From assembly GCF_036174265.1 (NCBI RefSeq), contig NZ_CP108055.1, positions 7,192,001 to 7,256,000 on the forward strand: a stretch of DNA of 64,000 bases, given 5' to 3'. Positions 15,768 to 25,474 of this stretch are shown in pieces; the stretch's first letter is position 1, and each line of letters starts with the position of its first letter. A model generated the notes under the pieces. It was not told the DNA's origin. It did no database searches and saw nothing but the letters and a program-made list of their open reading frames with translations. Made by a program: the position numbers and the translations under genes. The stretch comes from Streptomyces sp. NBC_00285. GTDB lineage: Bacteria > Actinomycetota > Actinomycetes > Streptomycetales > Streptomycetaceae.

Positions 15768-18185
15768 ATGGCTTCGACGTCCACATCGCTCACTCTGCCT
15801 GTGCTGCCGCTCGACGACGAGGTCGTGCTGCCCGGCATGGTGGTTCCGCTGGACCTGAACGACACCGACGTACGTGCAGCTGTGGAGGCCGCTCAGGCCG
15901 CCGCCGCCCGCTCGGAGTCCGGCAAGCCGAAGGTCCTCCTGGTGCCACGCATCGACGGGACCTACGCGAGCACCGGTGTGCTCGGTACCGTCGAGCAGGT
16001 CGGCCGCCTGGCCGACGGTGACCCGGGCGCCCTCATCCGCGGCCGGAGCCGGGTGCGGATCGGCGCCGGGACGACCGGCCCGGGTGCCGCCCTCTGGGTC
16101 GAGGGGACGAGCGTCGACCAGACCGTTCCCGAACCGCTGCCCGGCCATGTCGCCGAACTGGTCACCGAGTACAAGGCCCTCGCCACCGCCTGGCTGCGCA
16201 AGCGCGGTGCCTGGCAGGTCGTGGACCGGGTCCAGGCCATCGACGACGTCTCCACGCTCGCCGACAACTCCGGTTACTCACCGTTCCTGACGACCGAGCA
16301 GAAGGTCGAACTGCTGGAGACCGCCGACCCGGTCGCCCGCCTCAAGCTCGCCACCGGACACCTCCGCGACCACCTCGCCGAGCAGGACGTCGCCGAGACC
16401 ATCGCCAAGGACGTCCAGGAGGGCGTCGACAAGCAGCAGCGGGAGTTCCTGCTCCGCCGTCAGCTGGAAGCCGTACGCAAGGAACTGCGGGAGATCAACG
16501 GCGAGCAGGACGGCGAGGAGTCCGACGACTACCGCACGCGTGTGGAGGCCGCGGACCTGCCGGAGAAGGTGCGGGAGGCCGCGCTCAAGGAGGTCGACAA
16601 GCTGGAGCGGTCCTCCGACCAGTCACCCGAGGGATCCTGGATCCGCACGTGGCTGGACACCGTCCTCGAACTGCCGTGGAACGAGCGGACCGAGGACGCG
16701 TACGACATCCAGGGCGCCAAGACGGTCCTCGACGCCGAGCACGCGGGCCTGCAGGACGTGAAGGAGCGGATCACCGAGTACCTGGCGGTCCGCAAGCGCC
16801 GCAACGACCGGGGGCTCGGGGTCGTCGGCGGCCGGCGCGGCGGTGCCGTACTCGCACTCGTAGGGCCTCCCGGGGTCGGAAAGACCAGCCTCGGCGAGAG
16901 CGTCGCGCACGCCATGGGTCGCAAGTTCGTCCGCGTCGCCCTCGGCGGTGTGCGGGACGAGGCGGAGATCCGCGGACACCGGCGGACGTACGTCGGCGCG
17001 CTGCCCGGCCGGATCGTACGGGCGATCAAGGAGGCCGGGTCGATGAACCCGGTGGTCCTGCTCGACGAGATCGACAAGGTGGGCTCCGACTTCCGCGGTG
17101 ATCCCGCGGCGGCCCTCCTTGAGGTACTGGACCCGGCGCAGAACCACACCTTCCGCGACCACTACCTGGAGGTCGAACTCGACCTGAGCGACGTCGTGTT
17201 CCTGGCGACGGCGAACGTCCTGGAGGCCATCCCGGAGGCCCTGCTCGACCGTATGGAGCTGGTCCGCCTCGACGGCTACACCGAGGACGAGAAGGTCGTC
17301 ATCGCCCGCGATCACCTGCTGCCGCGCCAACTGGAGCGGGCCGGGCTCGCGGCCGACGAGGTCGTCATCGACGAGAGCGCCCTGCGCAAGCTCGCCGGCG
17401 AGTACACACGTGAGGCGGGCGTCCGCACCCTGGAGCGGTCCGTCGCGAGGCTGCTGCGCAAGGTGGCGGCCCAGCACGAACTCGGCGAGCGCGAACTGCC
17501 GTTCACGGTCACGGACGAGGAACTGCGCGGTCTGATCGGCCGTCCGCACCATGTGCCCGAGTCGGCACAGGACCCCGCGGAACGCCGTACGGCGGTCCCC
17601 GGTGTCGCCACCGGCCTCGCGGTCACCGGAGCGGGCGGGGACGTGCTCTTCGTCGAGGCGTCGCTGGCCGACCCGGAGACGGGCGCGGCGGGTCTGACAC
17701 TGACCGGCCAGCTGGGTGACGTGATGAAGGAGAGCGCGCAGATCGCCCTGTCCTTCCTGCGCTCGCACGGCGCGGAGCTCGAACTGACGGTGGGCGATCT
17801 GAAGGACCGGGGTGTGCACATCCACTTCCCGGCGGGCGCGGTCCCGAAGGACGGTCCGAGCGCGGGCGTCACCATGACGACGGCGCTGGCGTCGCTGCTG
17901 TCCGGCCGACTGGTCCGCACGGACGTGGCCATGACCGGCGAGGTCTCGCTGACCGGCCGGGTCCTGCCGATCGGCGGCGTGAAGCAGAAGCTGCTCGCCG
18001 CGCACCGCGCCGGGGTGACGACCGTGATCATCCCCAAGCGCAACGAGGCCGACCTGGACGACGTCCCGGCGGAGGTGCTGGACAAGCTCGACGTCCACGC
18101 CGTCACCGACGTCCGACAGGTCCTGGAGCTGGCGCTGGCCCCGGCCACGAACGGGGTCGCGCCGAAGGTTCCGGTCGCGGCGTGA
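15768..18185 (+). CDS. lon: ATP-dependent protease Lon
   Basis: 805 residues, full length for bacterial Lon, a cytosolic AAA+ serine protease that degrades misfolded and regulatory proteins. N-terminal LonN substrate domain (about 8-200, LTLPVLPLDDEVVLPG); coiled-coil linker; AAA+ module with Walker A GPPGVGKTS (366-374) and Walker B VVLLDEIDKVG; protease domain with catalytic Ser698 in KDGPSAGV and Lys741 in GGVKQKLL, spaced 43 residues as in E. coli Lon. ATG 15768 is chosen because AAGGGGAG precedes it; an in-frame TTG 21 bases upstream abuts the HAIR operator. A terminator follows the stop. Confidence 0.97.
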   Translation: MASTSTSLTLPVLPLDDEVVLPGMVVPLDLNDTDVRAAVEAAQAAAARSESGKPKVLLVPRIDGTYASTGVLGTVEQVGRLADGDPGALIRGRSRVRIGAGTTGPGAALWVEGTSVDQTVPEPLPGHVAELVTEYKALATAWLRKRGAWQVVDRVQAIDDVSTLADNSGYSPFLTTEQKVELLETADPVARLKLATGHLRDHLAEQDVAETIAKDVQEGVDKQQREFLLRRQLEAVRKELREINGEQDGEESDDYRTRVEAADLPEKVREAALKEVDKLERSSDQSPEGSWIRTWLDTVLELPWNERTEDAYDIQGAKTVLDAEHAGLQDVKERITEYLAVRKRRNDRGLGVVGGRRGGAVLALVGPPGVGKTSLGESVAHAMGRKFVRVALGGVRDEAEIRGHRRTYVGALPGRIVRAIKEAGSMNPVVLLDEIDKVGSDFRGDPAAALLEVLDPAQNHTFRDHYLEVELDLSDVVFLATANVLEAIPEALLDRMELVRLDGYTEDEKVVIARDHLLPRQLERAGLAADEVVIDESALRKLAGEYTREAGVRTLERSVARLLRKVAAQHELGERELPFTVTDEELRGLIGRPHHVPESAQDPAERRTAVPGVATGLAVTGAGGDVLFVEASLADPETGAAGLTLTGQLGDVMKESAQIALSFLRSHGAELELTVGDLKDRGVHIHFPAGAVPKDGPSAGVTMTTALASLLSGRLVRTDVAMTGEVSLTGRVLPIGGVKQKLLAAHRAGVTTVIIPKRNEADLDDVPAEVLDKLDVHAVTDVRQVLELALAPATNGVAPKVPVAA

Positions 18186-18206
18186 CGGACGTGACTGGAT
18201 GAGGTG

Positions 18207-18241
18207 AAGGCCCGGGTTCTCGTGAGGGAGGCCCGGGCCTT
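18207..18241. terminator. Bidirectional terminator between lon and the muramidase gene
   Basis: Perfect 10-bp stem AAGGCCCGGG (18207-18216) with CCCGGGCCTT (18232-18241) and a 15-base loop, placed between two convergent genes. The AA at one side and TT at the other let it work for both strands. Confidence 0.7.
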
Positions 18242-18277
18242 CGCCGTGTCCGCTCTTCGCCGTGTCCGCGTAGCGGC

Positions 18278-19141
18278 TCAGCCGTTGGCGAGTTCCTGCA
18301 CCCGGTCGAGTCCTCCGTTGAAGCGGTCGTGGTCGCCGACCGTCGGTCCGGACGAGGTGTACTGCCACATGGCGTACGTGTTCCAGCCCGCCGGGAGCGT
18401 CCCCGCGGTCGACGCGTACCGCGCGATCCACAGCGGGTGGGCCGAGGCGAAGCCGCCGTAGTCGCCGGTGCACTGGGTCCACCAGCTGGTGGCCGTGTAG
18501 ATGACGGCGTTCCGGCCGGTCCGCGCCCTGTACTGGTTCAGGAAGTCACGGATCCAGGTGACCATCGCGCTCTGGCTCTTGTCGAAGCAGGCGTCGCCGT
18601 ACGGGTTCCACTCGATGTCGAGCACGCCGGGCAGCGTCCTGCCGTCCTGGGACCAGCCGCCGCCGTGGTCGACGAAGTAGTTCGCCTGCGTTGCGCCGCT
18701 CGTGGTGTCGGGGGTGGCGAAGTGGTAGGCGCCCCGGATCATTCCGACGCCGTAGGCGCCGCTGTACTGCTGGCCGAAGTACGGGTTCGTGTAGTACGTC
18801 CCCTCGCTCGCCTTGGTGTACGCCCATCGGACCCCGCTGTTCCACAGGGTCGACCAGGAGACGTTGCCCTGGTAGCTGGCGACGTCGACGCCCTCCGCCT
18901 GGGCGGCGGCGCGGGTGCCGGTGGGAAGACCGCCCCGGCCGTCATGCGTGACGACGCCCATACCCATGCGGGCGGAGCCGCGGGCCGGGGTGGCGGTGGC
19001 CTCGGCGGACTCGGACACTCCGGGTTTCTCGGAGGAGTCGGCGGTCGAGGCGGGGAGGTGCAGCAGGGAGAGCGCGGTGAGCAGGAGTCCGACGAGAAAG
19101 AGGCGCCGGGCGGATATCGGTCCGGGTCTGTGCACGGGCAT
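18278..19141 (-). CDS. Secreted GH25 muramidase (cellosyl-like lysozyme)
   Basis: 287 residues from ATG 19141 (CGGAGG seven bases upstream). Signal peptide about 1-35 (ARRLFLVGLLLTALSLLHLPAS). A linker precedes the glycoside hydrolase 25 barrel (about 80-287) that cleaves the MurNAc-GlcNAc bond of peptidoglycan. GH25 marks: GVDVASYQG at the start, WAYTKASEGT, MIRGAYHFA, LPGVLDIEWNP with the catalytic Asp/Glu, and WQYTSSGP. The domain is close throughout to Streptomyces cellosyl. It acts outside the cell. It is convergent with lon and divergent from the marR-like gene. Confidence 0.93.
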   Translation of the reverse strand: MPVHRPGPISARRLFLVGLLLTALSLLHLPASTADSSEKPGVSESAEATATPARGSARMGMGVVTHDGRGGLPTGTRAAAQAEGVDVASYQGNVSWSTLWNSGVRWAYTKASEGTYYTNPYFGQQYSGAYGVGMIRGAYHFATPDTTSGATQANYFVDHGGGWSQDGRTLPGVLDIEWNPYGDACFDKSQSAMVTWIRDFLNQYRARTGRNAVIYTATSWWTQCTGDYGGFASAHPLWIARYASTAGTLPAGWNTYAMWQYTSSGPTVGDHDRFNGGLDRVQELANG

Positions 19142-19376
19142 GGCGTGCCTCCGAAGGCTCGGTGATGCTCGTAAAGGGAACATGCGGGGCCGTGCTGAAT
19201 CTGGCATGCGCATGCCAGTGGCTGCCCGGTGGAGACGCTACGTACGGGGACGAGGGGGCGGGAAGGGGGACCGGAGGCTGCCGTTGGTCCAGCCCTGCGA
19301 AATACTTGCGGAGCTGCGGCGATGGCGCAATTTGGCGGAAACCTTCAGGACCGGGAAATCCGAGGCAGGGGCTGAC

Positions 19377-19871
19377 GTGCACGAAGAAGGAAACGGCGGC
19401 GGGCGCAGGGGTGGCGCCGAGGCGTCACCGGGCGGTGTGGACCAGCCCGGATTCCTGGCTCTCGAACGGGAGTTGACCGTTCTGCTGCGACGTGCGCGGG
19501 CCAATCAGGGGGAGATGGCCCGCGAGGTCCACCCCGACCTGGAGACGGCGGCCTACGGTCTGCTCGTCCGTCTGGATGAATGCGGCCGTCAGCGAGCCAC
19601 CGAACTGGCCGGCTACATCGGCGTCGGCAAGGCCACGATGTCGCGCCAGCTGCGGGCCCTGGAGGAACTGGGCCTGGTCACCCGCGAGCCCGATCCGGCG
19701 GACGGTCGTGCCTGGCTGGTCGACCTCACGGAGGAGGGCCGCTCCCGGGTGAAACGCGTCCGCGACGCACGGCGGGCCCGGTACGCGGGCCGACTGGCGC
19801 ACTGGGACTCCGACGAGGTCACCGAACTGGCACGCCTGCTGCACCAGCTGAACCGGGGAATGGAGAGGTAG
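19377..19871 (+). CDS. MarR-family transcriptional regulator
   Basis: 164 residues from GTG 19377 (GAGGCAGGGG upstream). Winged helix: an N-terminal dimer helix (ALERELTVLLRRARANQ), LDECGRQRATELAGYIGVGKA as the HTH (about 75-95) with recognition helix ATMSRQLRALEELGLV, then the wing REPDPADGRAWLV with the MarR D-x-R-A motif. Ligand unknown. Probably acts on itself or on the divergent muramidase gene, but no clear palindrome was spotted between them. Confidence 0.9.
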   Translation: MHEEGNGGGRRGGAEASPGGVDQPGFLALERELTVLLRRARANQGEMAREVHPDLETAAYGLLVRLDECGRQRATELAGYIGVGKATMSRQLRALEELGLVTREPDPADGRAWLVDLTEEGRSRVKRVRDARRARYAGRLAHWDSDEVTELARLLHQLNRGMER

Positions 19872-19919
19872 CGCCCGGGCGTCCCGCCCGAGCCCCCAGG
19901 CCTGACGGAGACCAGTACC

Positions 19920-20729
19920 TCAGGGCGAGCCCGGCGCCCGGTCCAGTTCCGCGTACACCACCGTCGCGTCGTCGTGCGTCTTGCTCCGCCGTAGGAACGC
20001 CCGCTCCTGCGCGTCCCCCCGCTCCAGGTCCCGTACGCGCTCCACGAGGGCCCGTGCCCCTTCCTTCCGTACGAAGGTGAAGCAGTCGTCCCAGCCGCCC
20101 TCCTGGAACTTCTCCACCCACCGGGTCGCCCCGTCCGTCATGGCCACCAGGGTGCGGACGGAGGAGCGGGGCAGCACCCCCGTGACGGCTCGCTCCGCCA
20201 CCGCGGGATCCGCGGCCGCCGTGAAGAAGCCGCCCTCCTTGTTGCGGAGGTCGGCGTCGATCAGCGCGTCCGTGGCCAGGGAGGCGCGGGGGAGGCGGGA
20301 GAGGCGGTCGTCCAGATGCGGGGTCACCGTGCCGTCCGGGGCCTCCACCAGCAGCGCCGAGTCCGACAGGACCAGGTACTCGACCCTCGACGGGGACCAG
20401 CGCGCCATCACCACGGTCGCCTGGGGCGTACGCGGGTGAGAAAGGTCACAGCCCTTTCCGTGGGCCTCCGCCGTGCGCGCGATCGCCCGCGACAGCACCT
20501 CGGCCAACGGAACATCCATGAGCGAAACGGCCAGTTCGGTCAGTGCCCCGCCGAGGCGTGCCGTGAACCAGGGGACGGAATGCGGACAGCCCGTCGGGCC
20601 GTCGGGAGGGGTGACTCCGTCGAGGGTGATCAGTACGCCGCCCCGCCCGGACGCGGGTAGAGCGACGCTCGCGAAGTCCTCGTTGGGGCGGTTCGGATCG
20701 CCGGGCTCGGAGACAAGTTCCGTACGCAT
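19920..20729 (-). CDS. PP2C-like phosphatase-fold protein
   Basis: 269 residues. The N-terminus (RPNEDFASV, GGVLITLDGVT) matches the PP2C start where NED and the D-G pair bind metal. Later elements are ATVVMARWSP, EYLVLSDSALLV, LVAMTDGATRW and KTHDDATVVYAEL. These follow the PP2C motif order (DG, SD, TDG, DDxT), and the metal-binding aspartates look mostly kept. It is a short divergent PPM phosphatase. Its substrate may be a Ser/Thr-phosphorylated protein; no kinase is adjacent. ATG 20729 lacks a clear ribosome site. Confidence 0.75.
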   Translation of the reverse strand: MRTELVSEPGDPNRPNEDFASVALPASGRGGVLITLDGVTPPDGPTGCPHSVPWFTARLGGALTELAVSLMDVPLAEVLSRAIARTAEAHGKGCDLSHPRTPQATVVMARWSPSRVEYLVLSDSALLVEAPDGTVTPHLDDRLSRLPRASLATDALIDADLRNKEGGFFTAAADPAVAERAVTGVLPRSSVRTLVAMTDGATRWVEKFQEGGWDDCFTFVRKEGARALVERVRDLERGDAQERAFLRRSKTHDDATVVYAELDRAPGSP

Positions 20730-21068
20730 TCAGCCAGTCTGCACGAGCCCTCCACAAGCTTCGCCAAAGAGTGGCAACGGGCGCGGAATTGACGCAGTCG
20801 CGCAGGTCAGGCGCCTGGTTTGAGGTGGAATGGTTTGCTCCGGGCGGACGTGCTGGCGAATACTGCCACCGGTCGTGGTCGGCGTCCAACCGGCAGATCG
20901 CACAGGGTCCGTGCGTCTACCGCAGGAACTTGCCCGCCAACTCCCCTCCGGGGTTCACTCCTTCGGGTGGCGGCCCCGGCGATGCGCGGCCACCGCCCAC
21001 CGGCGCTGGGAGGGTCGGGAATCGTACCCCGGTGTGCACGCCAGTTGACGGAGCGTCACCCCGGGCCC
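20730..21068. other. Intergenic region upstream of the conservon
   Basis: 339 bases between the PP2C-like gene and the sensor-kinase start. The kinase frame stays open through most of it, but the codons look non-coding and the predicted protein there has no membrane or sensor features. It presumably holds the divergent promoters. No RNA gene or clear palindrome was recognised. Confidence 0.4.
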
Positions 21069-23906
21069 ATGGGTTTCACGAGTTCAGGAATGCGAGCAGC
21101 GGTGCAGAAGACGCGGCCTCGTCGCACAGGCAAGCAGACGGCCTCCGGCACGGGCGCGGAGCGCACAGCCGCCACGCCCGGCACCCCCGGGACTCCCGTC
21201 GGCAAGGGCCGCGCCACTCACGTCCGCACGCGGCTGATTCTCGCCGCCGCCGTCGTGGCCGCAGCCGTCGCCGGAGCCGGCGCCCCGTCCCTGATCACCG
21301 CGTCCTCAGAACTCCACGACTCCCAGGACCTGGTGACGTTCGCCGGACAGACCCAGGACGCGCTCGCGCTCGCCCACTCGCTCGCCGACGAACGCGACGA
21401 GGTCACCTCCTACATCGCCGCCGGCCGCCTCAAGGCGAAGGCACCGACCGAGCAGTCCAGCGCCCGCGTCGACCGCCAGGTCGAGGAACTGCGCGCCGAC
21501 ACCGACGTCTCCACGGCCCTGCGCGCCGACCTCGACGACATCACCGCCGTACGACGGTCCGCGCTCACCGGCAAGAGCACCGCCCTCGAAGCGCACGACG
21601 CCTACTCCGCCGCCATCACGGAACTGCACCGGCTCGCGGAGGAACTGGCCGAGCGGATGCCGCCCCGCGCGGGCTCCGGCGCCTACTCCCTCGCCGAACT
21701 GGACTCCGCCGTACAGCAGGCCGCCGCCACCCGCGGACTGCTGCTCGCGGCGCTCAGCGTGCCGACGTCGACCCAGAGCGACTACGACCCGATCACCGGC
21801 CTCACCAGCACCAAGAAGGTGTCCTCGGCCGCCGACGCCAAGCAGCGCGACGCGCTCAGTGCCACCGCCCAGCAGGCCCGGCTGCGTTCGGACGCCGCCC
21901 TCGCCGACTTCCAGGACTCCGCGCCCGCGGCCGCCAAGGCGAGCTACGACTCCACGGTCACCGGCCCCGAGGTCAACTCCGCCGACAAGTACCTCGCCGT
22001 CCTCACCGACCAGCCCACCCTCACCACCGGCGACCTGGGCACCGGCACGGCCAAGCTCGACGCGGCCCTCTCCGCCCGCGTCGACCTCATGCGCGGCGCC
22101 GAGTCCGCGCTGTTCGAGCGCCGCGTCAAGGAGCTGGCCCAGCTGCGCGACGACGACGTCACCGCGCTTGAGCTGCGGGTCGCGGTCCTGGGCGCGCTGA
22201 TGCTGCTCGCCGTCGGCATCGCCACCGCCATGGCCCGCACCCTCACCCGCCCGCTGTCCGTGCTGCGCCGCGGCTCCGCCCGGCTCGCCGGGGCCGAGGA
22301 CCCCACCGCCGAGGAAGCGGTCGCCTTCACGGGCCGCAACGACGAGTTCGCTCAGGTCGTCCGCTCCGTCAACGCCCTGCACGCGCACTCCGTCGCCCTC
22401 GCCGAGCGGGTCACCACCCTGGAGGCCGACCGCAAGCACCTGGTCGGACAGCGGCAGAAGATGGCAGACGCGCGCGAGCAGCTCAAGGGCGAACTCACCG
22501 ATTCCGCCGCCCAGTTGGCGCGGCTGCGCACCACCATCGGCGGCACCTTCGTCAGCCTCGCCCTGCGCACCCTGGGTCTCGTCGAGCGTCAACTCGCGGT
22601 CATCGAGGGCCTGGAGGAGCGCGAGCAGGACCCCGACCGGCTCGCCACCCTCTTCAAGCTCGACCACTTCGCCACCGTCATGCGCCGGCACAGCGAGAAC
22701 CTCCTCGTCCTGGCCGGTACGGAGCACGTGCAGCAGAGCGCGGGCCCGGTCCCACTGGTCGACGTCGTGCGGGCCGCGGTGAGCGAGATCGAGCGCTACG
22801 AACGGGTCCGTATCGCGGCCCTCCCGCCGCACGCCCACGTGGCCGGGTTCGCCGCGGACGACCTCTCGCACCTGCTGGCCGAGTTGATGGAGAACGCCAG
22901 CTCCTTCTCCCCGCCCGACCTGCCCGTCGAGGTCTCCGGCTGGCTGCTGGAGAGCGGCGAGGTCATGCTCTCCGTCCAGGACGAGGGCATCGGCATGACC
23001 GCCGAACGCATGAGCACCCTCAACTCCCGGCTCGCCGAATTCGACCCGGAGGCCGCGTACGAGTCGTACGACGACGGTGACGAGGGACTCGGCCTGGGCC
23101 TGTACGTGGTGGCCCGCCTCGCCCACCGGCACGGCGTGCGCGTGCAGCTGCGCGAGCAGAAGCAGGGAGGCGTGGCCGCGGTCGTCGTCCTCCCGAAGAC
23201 CCTGCTCACCGCCGCCCCCACGTCCGCCGTCCCGGCCGTCGGCGGCCCGGTGACCGGCGCGACCCACTCCTTCTCCCTCCCGGGAGCGGACGCGGAGGTC
23301 AACTCCAATGTCCTGAACGGTCGTTCGCAGTCCGCCGACCCGCTGGTGACGCTTGCGGAGGAGGCCGTACGCGAGGCGGCGGCGGACGAACCGACGGAAC
23401 ACGGCAAGCCGGAGTCCCCCGCCGAAACGACGATGGAACTCCTTGCCCCGGTACCACCGGAGCCGACGGCCGGCGAACCCGTCGAGGCCCGGAGCGCCCC
23501 CAGGGCCGACGAGGCCCACGAAGCCGTCGAACCCCATGAACAGCACGAACCCCATGTGCCCTACGCACCCAGCGGACTCGTCGAACCCGACGACGAAAGC
23601 GGTGCGGTCGGTACCGCGAACGAGGAACACACCCGCGCCGACGAAGAGCCCCTCACCGACAAGGGCCTCCCCAAGCGCACCCCGAAGATCACCGCGTCCG
23701 CCCCGGCACCCCGTCAGCGCAACAGCGCGGTGGACGCCGAAGCCCTCCGCCGCAGGCTCGGTGGCTTCCGCCGGGGGGCGGAGGCCGGTCACCGCGACGT
23801 GGCGGCGGAGATCGAGGAACAGACCGGCGAGACCCGACTGCCCGACACGCACAGCACCGCATCCGAAGAATTCACGGGGGGCACAGCCGAGGAGGCAAGC
23901 AGTTGA
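21069..23906 (+). CDS. Conservon sensor kinase (CvnA-type) with nitrate/sulfonate-sensing domain
   Basis: 945 residues from ATG 21069; ATG 21090 or GTG 21102 are alternatives, all with weak ribosome sites. TM1 about 55-75 (LILAAAVVAAAVAGAGAP); an extracytoplasmic NIT-like helical domain about 80-370; TM2 (VLGALMLLAVGIATAMA); HAMP; then an ATPase domain with N-box LMENASSFSPPD, DEGIGM and GLGLGLYVVARLA. The classical H-box is absent and replaced by the conservon-type LDHFATVMRRHSENLL. A long acidic Pro/Glu tail follows (about 760-945). It overlaps the roadblock gene by TTGA. Conservon sensors are thought to act with the roadblock/DUF742/GTPase set in a receptor-like complex at the membrane. 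Confidence 0.93.
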   Translation: MGFTSSGMRAAVQKTRPRRTGKQTASGTGAERTAATPGTPGTPVGKGRATHVRTRLILAAAVVAAAVAGAGAPSLITASSELHDSQDLVTFAGQTQDALALAHSLADERDEVTSYIAAGRLKAKAPTEQSSARVDRQVEELRADTDVSTALRADLDDITAVRRSALTGKSTALEAHDAYSAAITELHRLAEELAERMPPRAGSGAYSLAELDSAVQQAAATRGLLLAALSVPTSTQSDYDPITGLTSTKKVSSAADAKQRDALSATAQQARLRSDAALADFQDSAPAAAKASYDSTVTGPEVNSADKYLAVLTDQPTLTTGDLGTGTAKLDAALSARVDLMRGAESALFERRVKELAQLRDDDVTALELRVAVLGALMLLAVGIATAMARTLTRPLSVLRRGSARLAGAEDPTAEEAVAFTGRNDEFAQVVRSVNALHAHSVALAERVTTLEADRKHLVGQRQKMADAREQLKGELTDSAAQLARLRTTIGGTFVSLALRTLGLVERQLAVIEGLEEREQDPDRLATLFKLDHFATVMRRHSENLLVLAGTEHVQQSAGPVPLVDVVRAAVSEIERYERVRIAALPPHAHVAGFAADDLSHLLAELMENASSFSPPDLPVEVSGWLLESGEVMLSVQDEGIGMTAERMSTLNSRLAEFDPEAAYESYDDGDEGLGLGLYVVARLAHRHGVRVQLREQKQGGVAAVVVLPKTLLTAAPTSAVPAVGGPVTGATHSFSLPGADAEVNSNVLNGRSQSADPLVTLAEEAVREAAADEPTEHGKPESPAETTMELLAPVPPEPTAGEPVEARSAPRADEAHEAVEPHEQHEPHVPYAPSGLVEPDDESGAVGTANEEHTRADEEPLTDKGLPKRTPKITASAPAPRQRNSAVDAEALRRRLGGFRRGAEAGHRDVAAEIEEQTGETRLPDTHSTASEEFTGGTAEEASS

Positions 23907-24406
23907 CCGCGCCCAGTACCTTCGGACTGAGTCGTGAAGCCCGCAATCTCCACTTCCTGCTGACCAATCTCGTCGAGGAGGTACCGGGCGTCCAGTCCGT
24001 GGCCGTCGTCTCCTCGGACGGTCTGCTCCTGCTCTCCTCCGACGCCGAGCGGAACGCGGAAGCACGTGAGGCACGTGACGGGAAGCCCTCGGGCCCCCGT
24101 GGCTCCTCCGCGGACCTCGCGACCATCGTCTCCGGCATCGGCAGCCTCACGCTCGGCGCCGCGAAGCTCATGGACTTCGGCTCCACCAAACACACCATGA
24201 TCGCGATGGACGACGGCAGCCTCTTCGTGATGTCGATCAGCGACGGCTCGCTGCTCGGTGTCCACGGCACCGCGGACTGCGACATGAGCGTGGTGGCGTA
24301 CCACATGGCGCTGTTCGTCGGCCGGGCCGGTCACGTCCTGACCCCCGAACTCCGCAGCGAGCTACGGCAGTCGCTGGAGAACGACGGGACGGAGGACGCC
24401 CGATGA
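23903..24406 (+). CDS. Roadblock/LC7 domain protein (CvnB-type)
   Basis: 167 residues. Roadblock/LC7 fold over about 8-130 (FLLTNLVEEVPGVQSVAVVS, SDGLLLLSS, LFVMSISDGSLLGVHG). In conservons this protein pairs with the small GTPase, in the manner of MglB with MglA, as probable GTPase regulator. TTG start overlapping the kinase stop (TTGA), and its own stop overlaps the next ATG (ATGA), so it is translated in series with its neighbours. Confidence 0.93.
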   Translation: MTAPSTFGLSREARNLHFLLTNLVEEVPGVQSVAVVSSDGLLLLSSDAERNAEAREARDGKPSGPRGSSADLATIVSGIGSLTLGAAKLMDFGSTKHTMIAMDDGSLFVMSISDGSLLGVHGTADCDMSVVAYHMALFVGRAGHVLTPELRSELRQSLENDGTEDAR

Positions 24407-24807
24407 CGAACAGGCCCGGGCTCCCGGTCCGCGGCGGCGACCGTAAATCCGCCCGCGTCCGTCCGTACTCCCTCACCGGTGGCCGCACCCGCTTCGGTCA
24501 CGTCCTCCTGGTCGAGACCTTCGTGGCGGCTCTCGAAGCCCCCGAGGAGCGCAAGGAGTTGAGCAACGGCTCGCTGCGTTCGGTCATGCCGGAGCTGCGG
24601 GCCATCGTCGAACTGTGCCGCCGGATGCGCACGGTGGCCGAGATCGCCGCGCTGCTGAAGATGCCGCTCGGCGTGGTCCGTGTGCTCCTCAGCGACCTCG
24701 CGGACCAGGGAAAGATCCGTGTGTACGGCACCGGGACCGGTCATGGCACGGGCCGTCCCGACCGCGCTCTGCTGGAAAGGGTGCTGAGTGGACTCCGTCG
24801 TCTCTGA
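24403..24807 (+). CDS. DUF742 protein (CvnC-type)
   Basis: 134 residues. DUF742 marks: RPYSLTGGRTR near the start, LRAIVELCRRMRTVAEIAAL, then LPLGVVRVLLSDL-type helix (here MPLGVVRVLLSDLADQGKI), a winged-helix-like segment. Role in the conservon is unknown; it may bind the GTPase or DNA. It overlaps the roadblock gene by 4 bases and the GTPase gene by 20 bases. Confidence 0.93.
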   Translation: MTNRPGLPVRGGDRKSARVRPYSLTGGRTRFGHVLLVETFVAALEAPEERKELSNGSLRSVMPELRAIVELCRRMRTVAEIAALLKMPLGVVRVLLSDLADQGKIRVYGTGTGHGTGRPDRALLERVLSGLRRL

Positions 24808-25450
24808 CACCGCGGCCGCCTCCTTCGGCGGCTTCGGCGTCACCCCGTTCGTCGATGCCGAGACCGACGACAACCTGAAGTCCTGGCAGACGGACCGCAC
24901 CCGGGCGCCCATCGCCACGAAGATAGTCGTGGCCGGCGGCTTCGGCGTCGGCAAGACCACCCTCGTGGGCACCGTCTCGGAGATCGAGCCCCTCCAGACG
25001 GAGGCGCTGATGACCGAGGCCAGTGAGCAGGTCGACGACCTCACCGGCACCCCGGAGAAGGCCACCACCACCGTGGCCATGGACTACGGCCGCCTCACGC
25101 TCGACGACGACCTGGTGCTCTACCTCTTCGGCACGCCGGGCCAGGAGCGGTTCTGGTTCATGTGGGACGACCTGGTGCGCGGAGCGATCGGCGCGGTGGT
25201 CCTCGCGGACACCAGACGGCTCAAGGACTGCTTTCCGGCGCTGGACTACTTCGACGGCTGCGGGATGCCCTACGTCGTCGCGGTCAACCACTTCGACGGC
25301 AGTGACCGCTTCGAACCGGACGATGTGCGGGAGGCGTTGACGATCCCCGCCCACATACCTGTCATGATCATGGACGCGCGGCGGAAGATCTCGGTGATCG
25401 AGACGCTCCTTTCCCTCGTCCGCCACGCACTGGACGTCACCCCCGAGTAG
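24788..25450 (+). CDS. Conservon small GTPase (CvnD-type)
   Basis: 220 residues. P-loop GGFGVGKTTL at about 50-59, switch/G3 YLFGTPGQERFWFMW, and a G4-like AVNHFDGSD where NHFD replaces the usual NKxD, as is typical of conservon and MglA-like GTPases. GTG start 24788 lies inside the DUF742 gene. It is predicted to cycle GTP and GDP under control of the roadblock protein and to link the membrane sensor to downstream output. Confidence 0.94.
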   Translation: MDSVVSDTAAASFGGFGVTPFVDAETDDNLKSWQTDRTRAPIATKIVVAGGFGVGKTTLVGTVSEIEPLQTEALMTEASEQVDDLTGTPEKATTTVAMDYGRLTLDDDLVLYLFGTPGQERFWFMWDDLVRGAIGAVVLADTRRLKDCFPALDYFDGCGMPYVVAVNHFDGSDRFEPDDVREALTIPAHIPVMIMDARRKISVIETLLSLVRHALDVTPE

Positions 25451-25474
25451 CCCTGGTCAGGAGCCATCACCCGC

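Noticed and set aside
20820..21068. N-terminal extension of the conservon kinase
   Set aside because: The frame is open but the residues are unlike kinase N-termini and carry no sensor or membrane feature. The start is placed at 21069.
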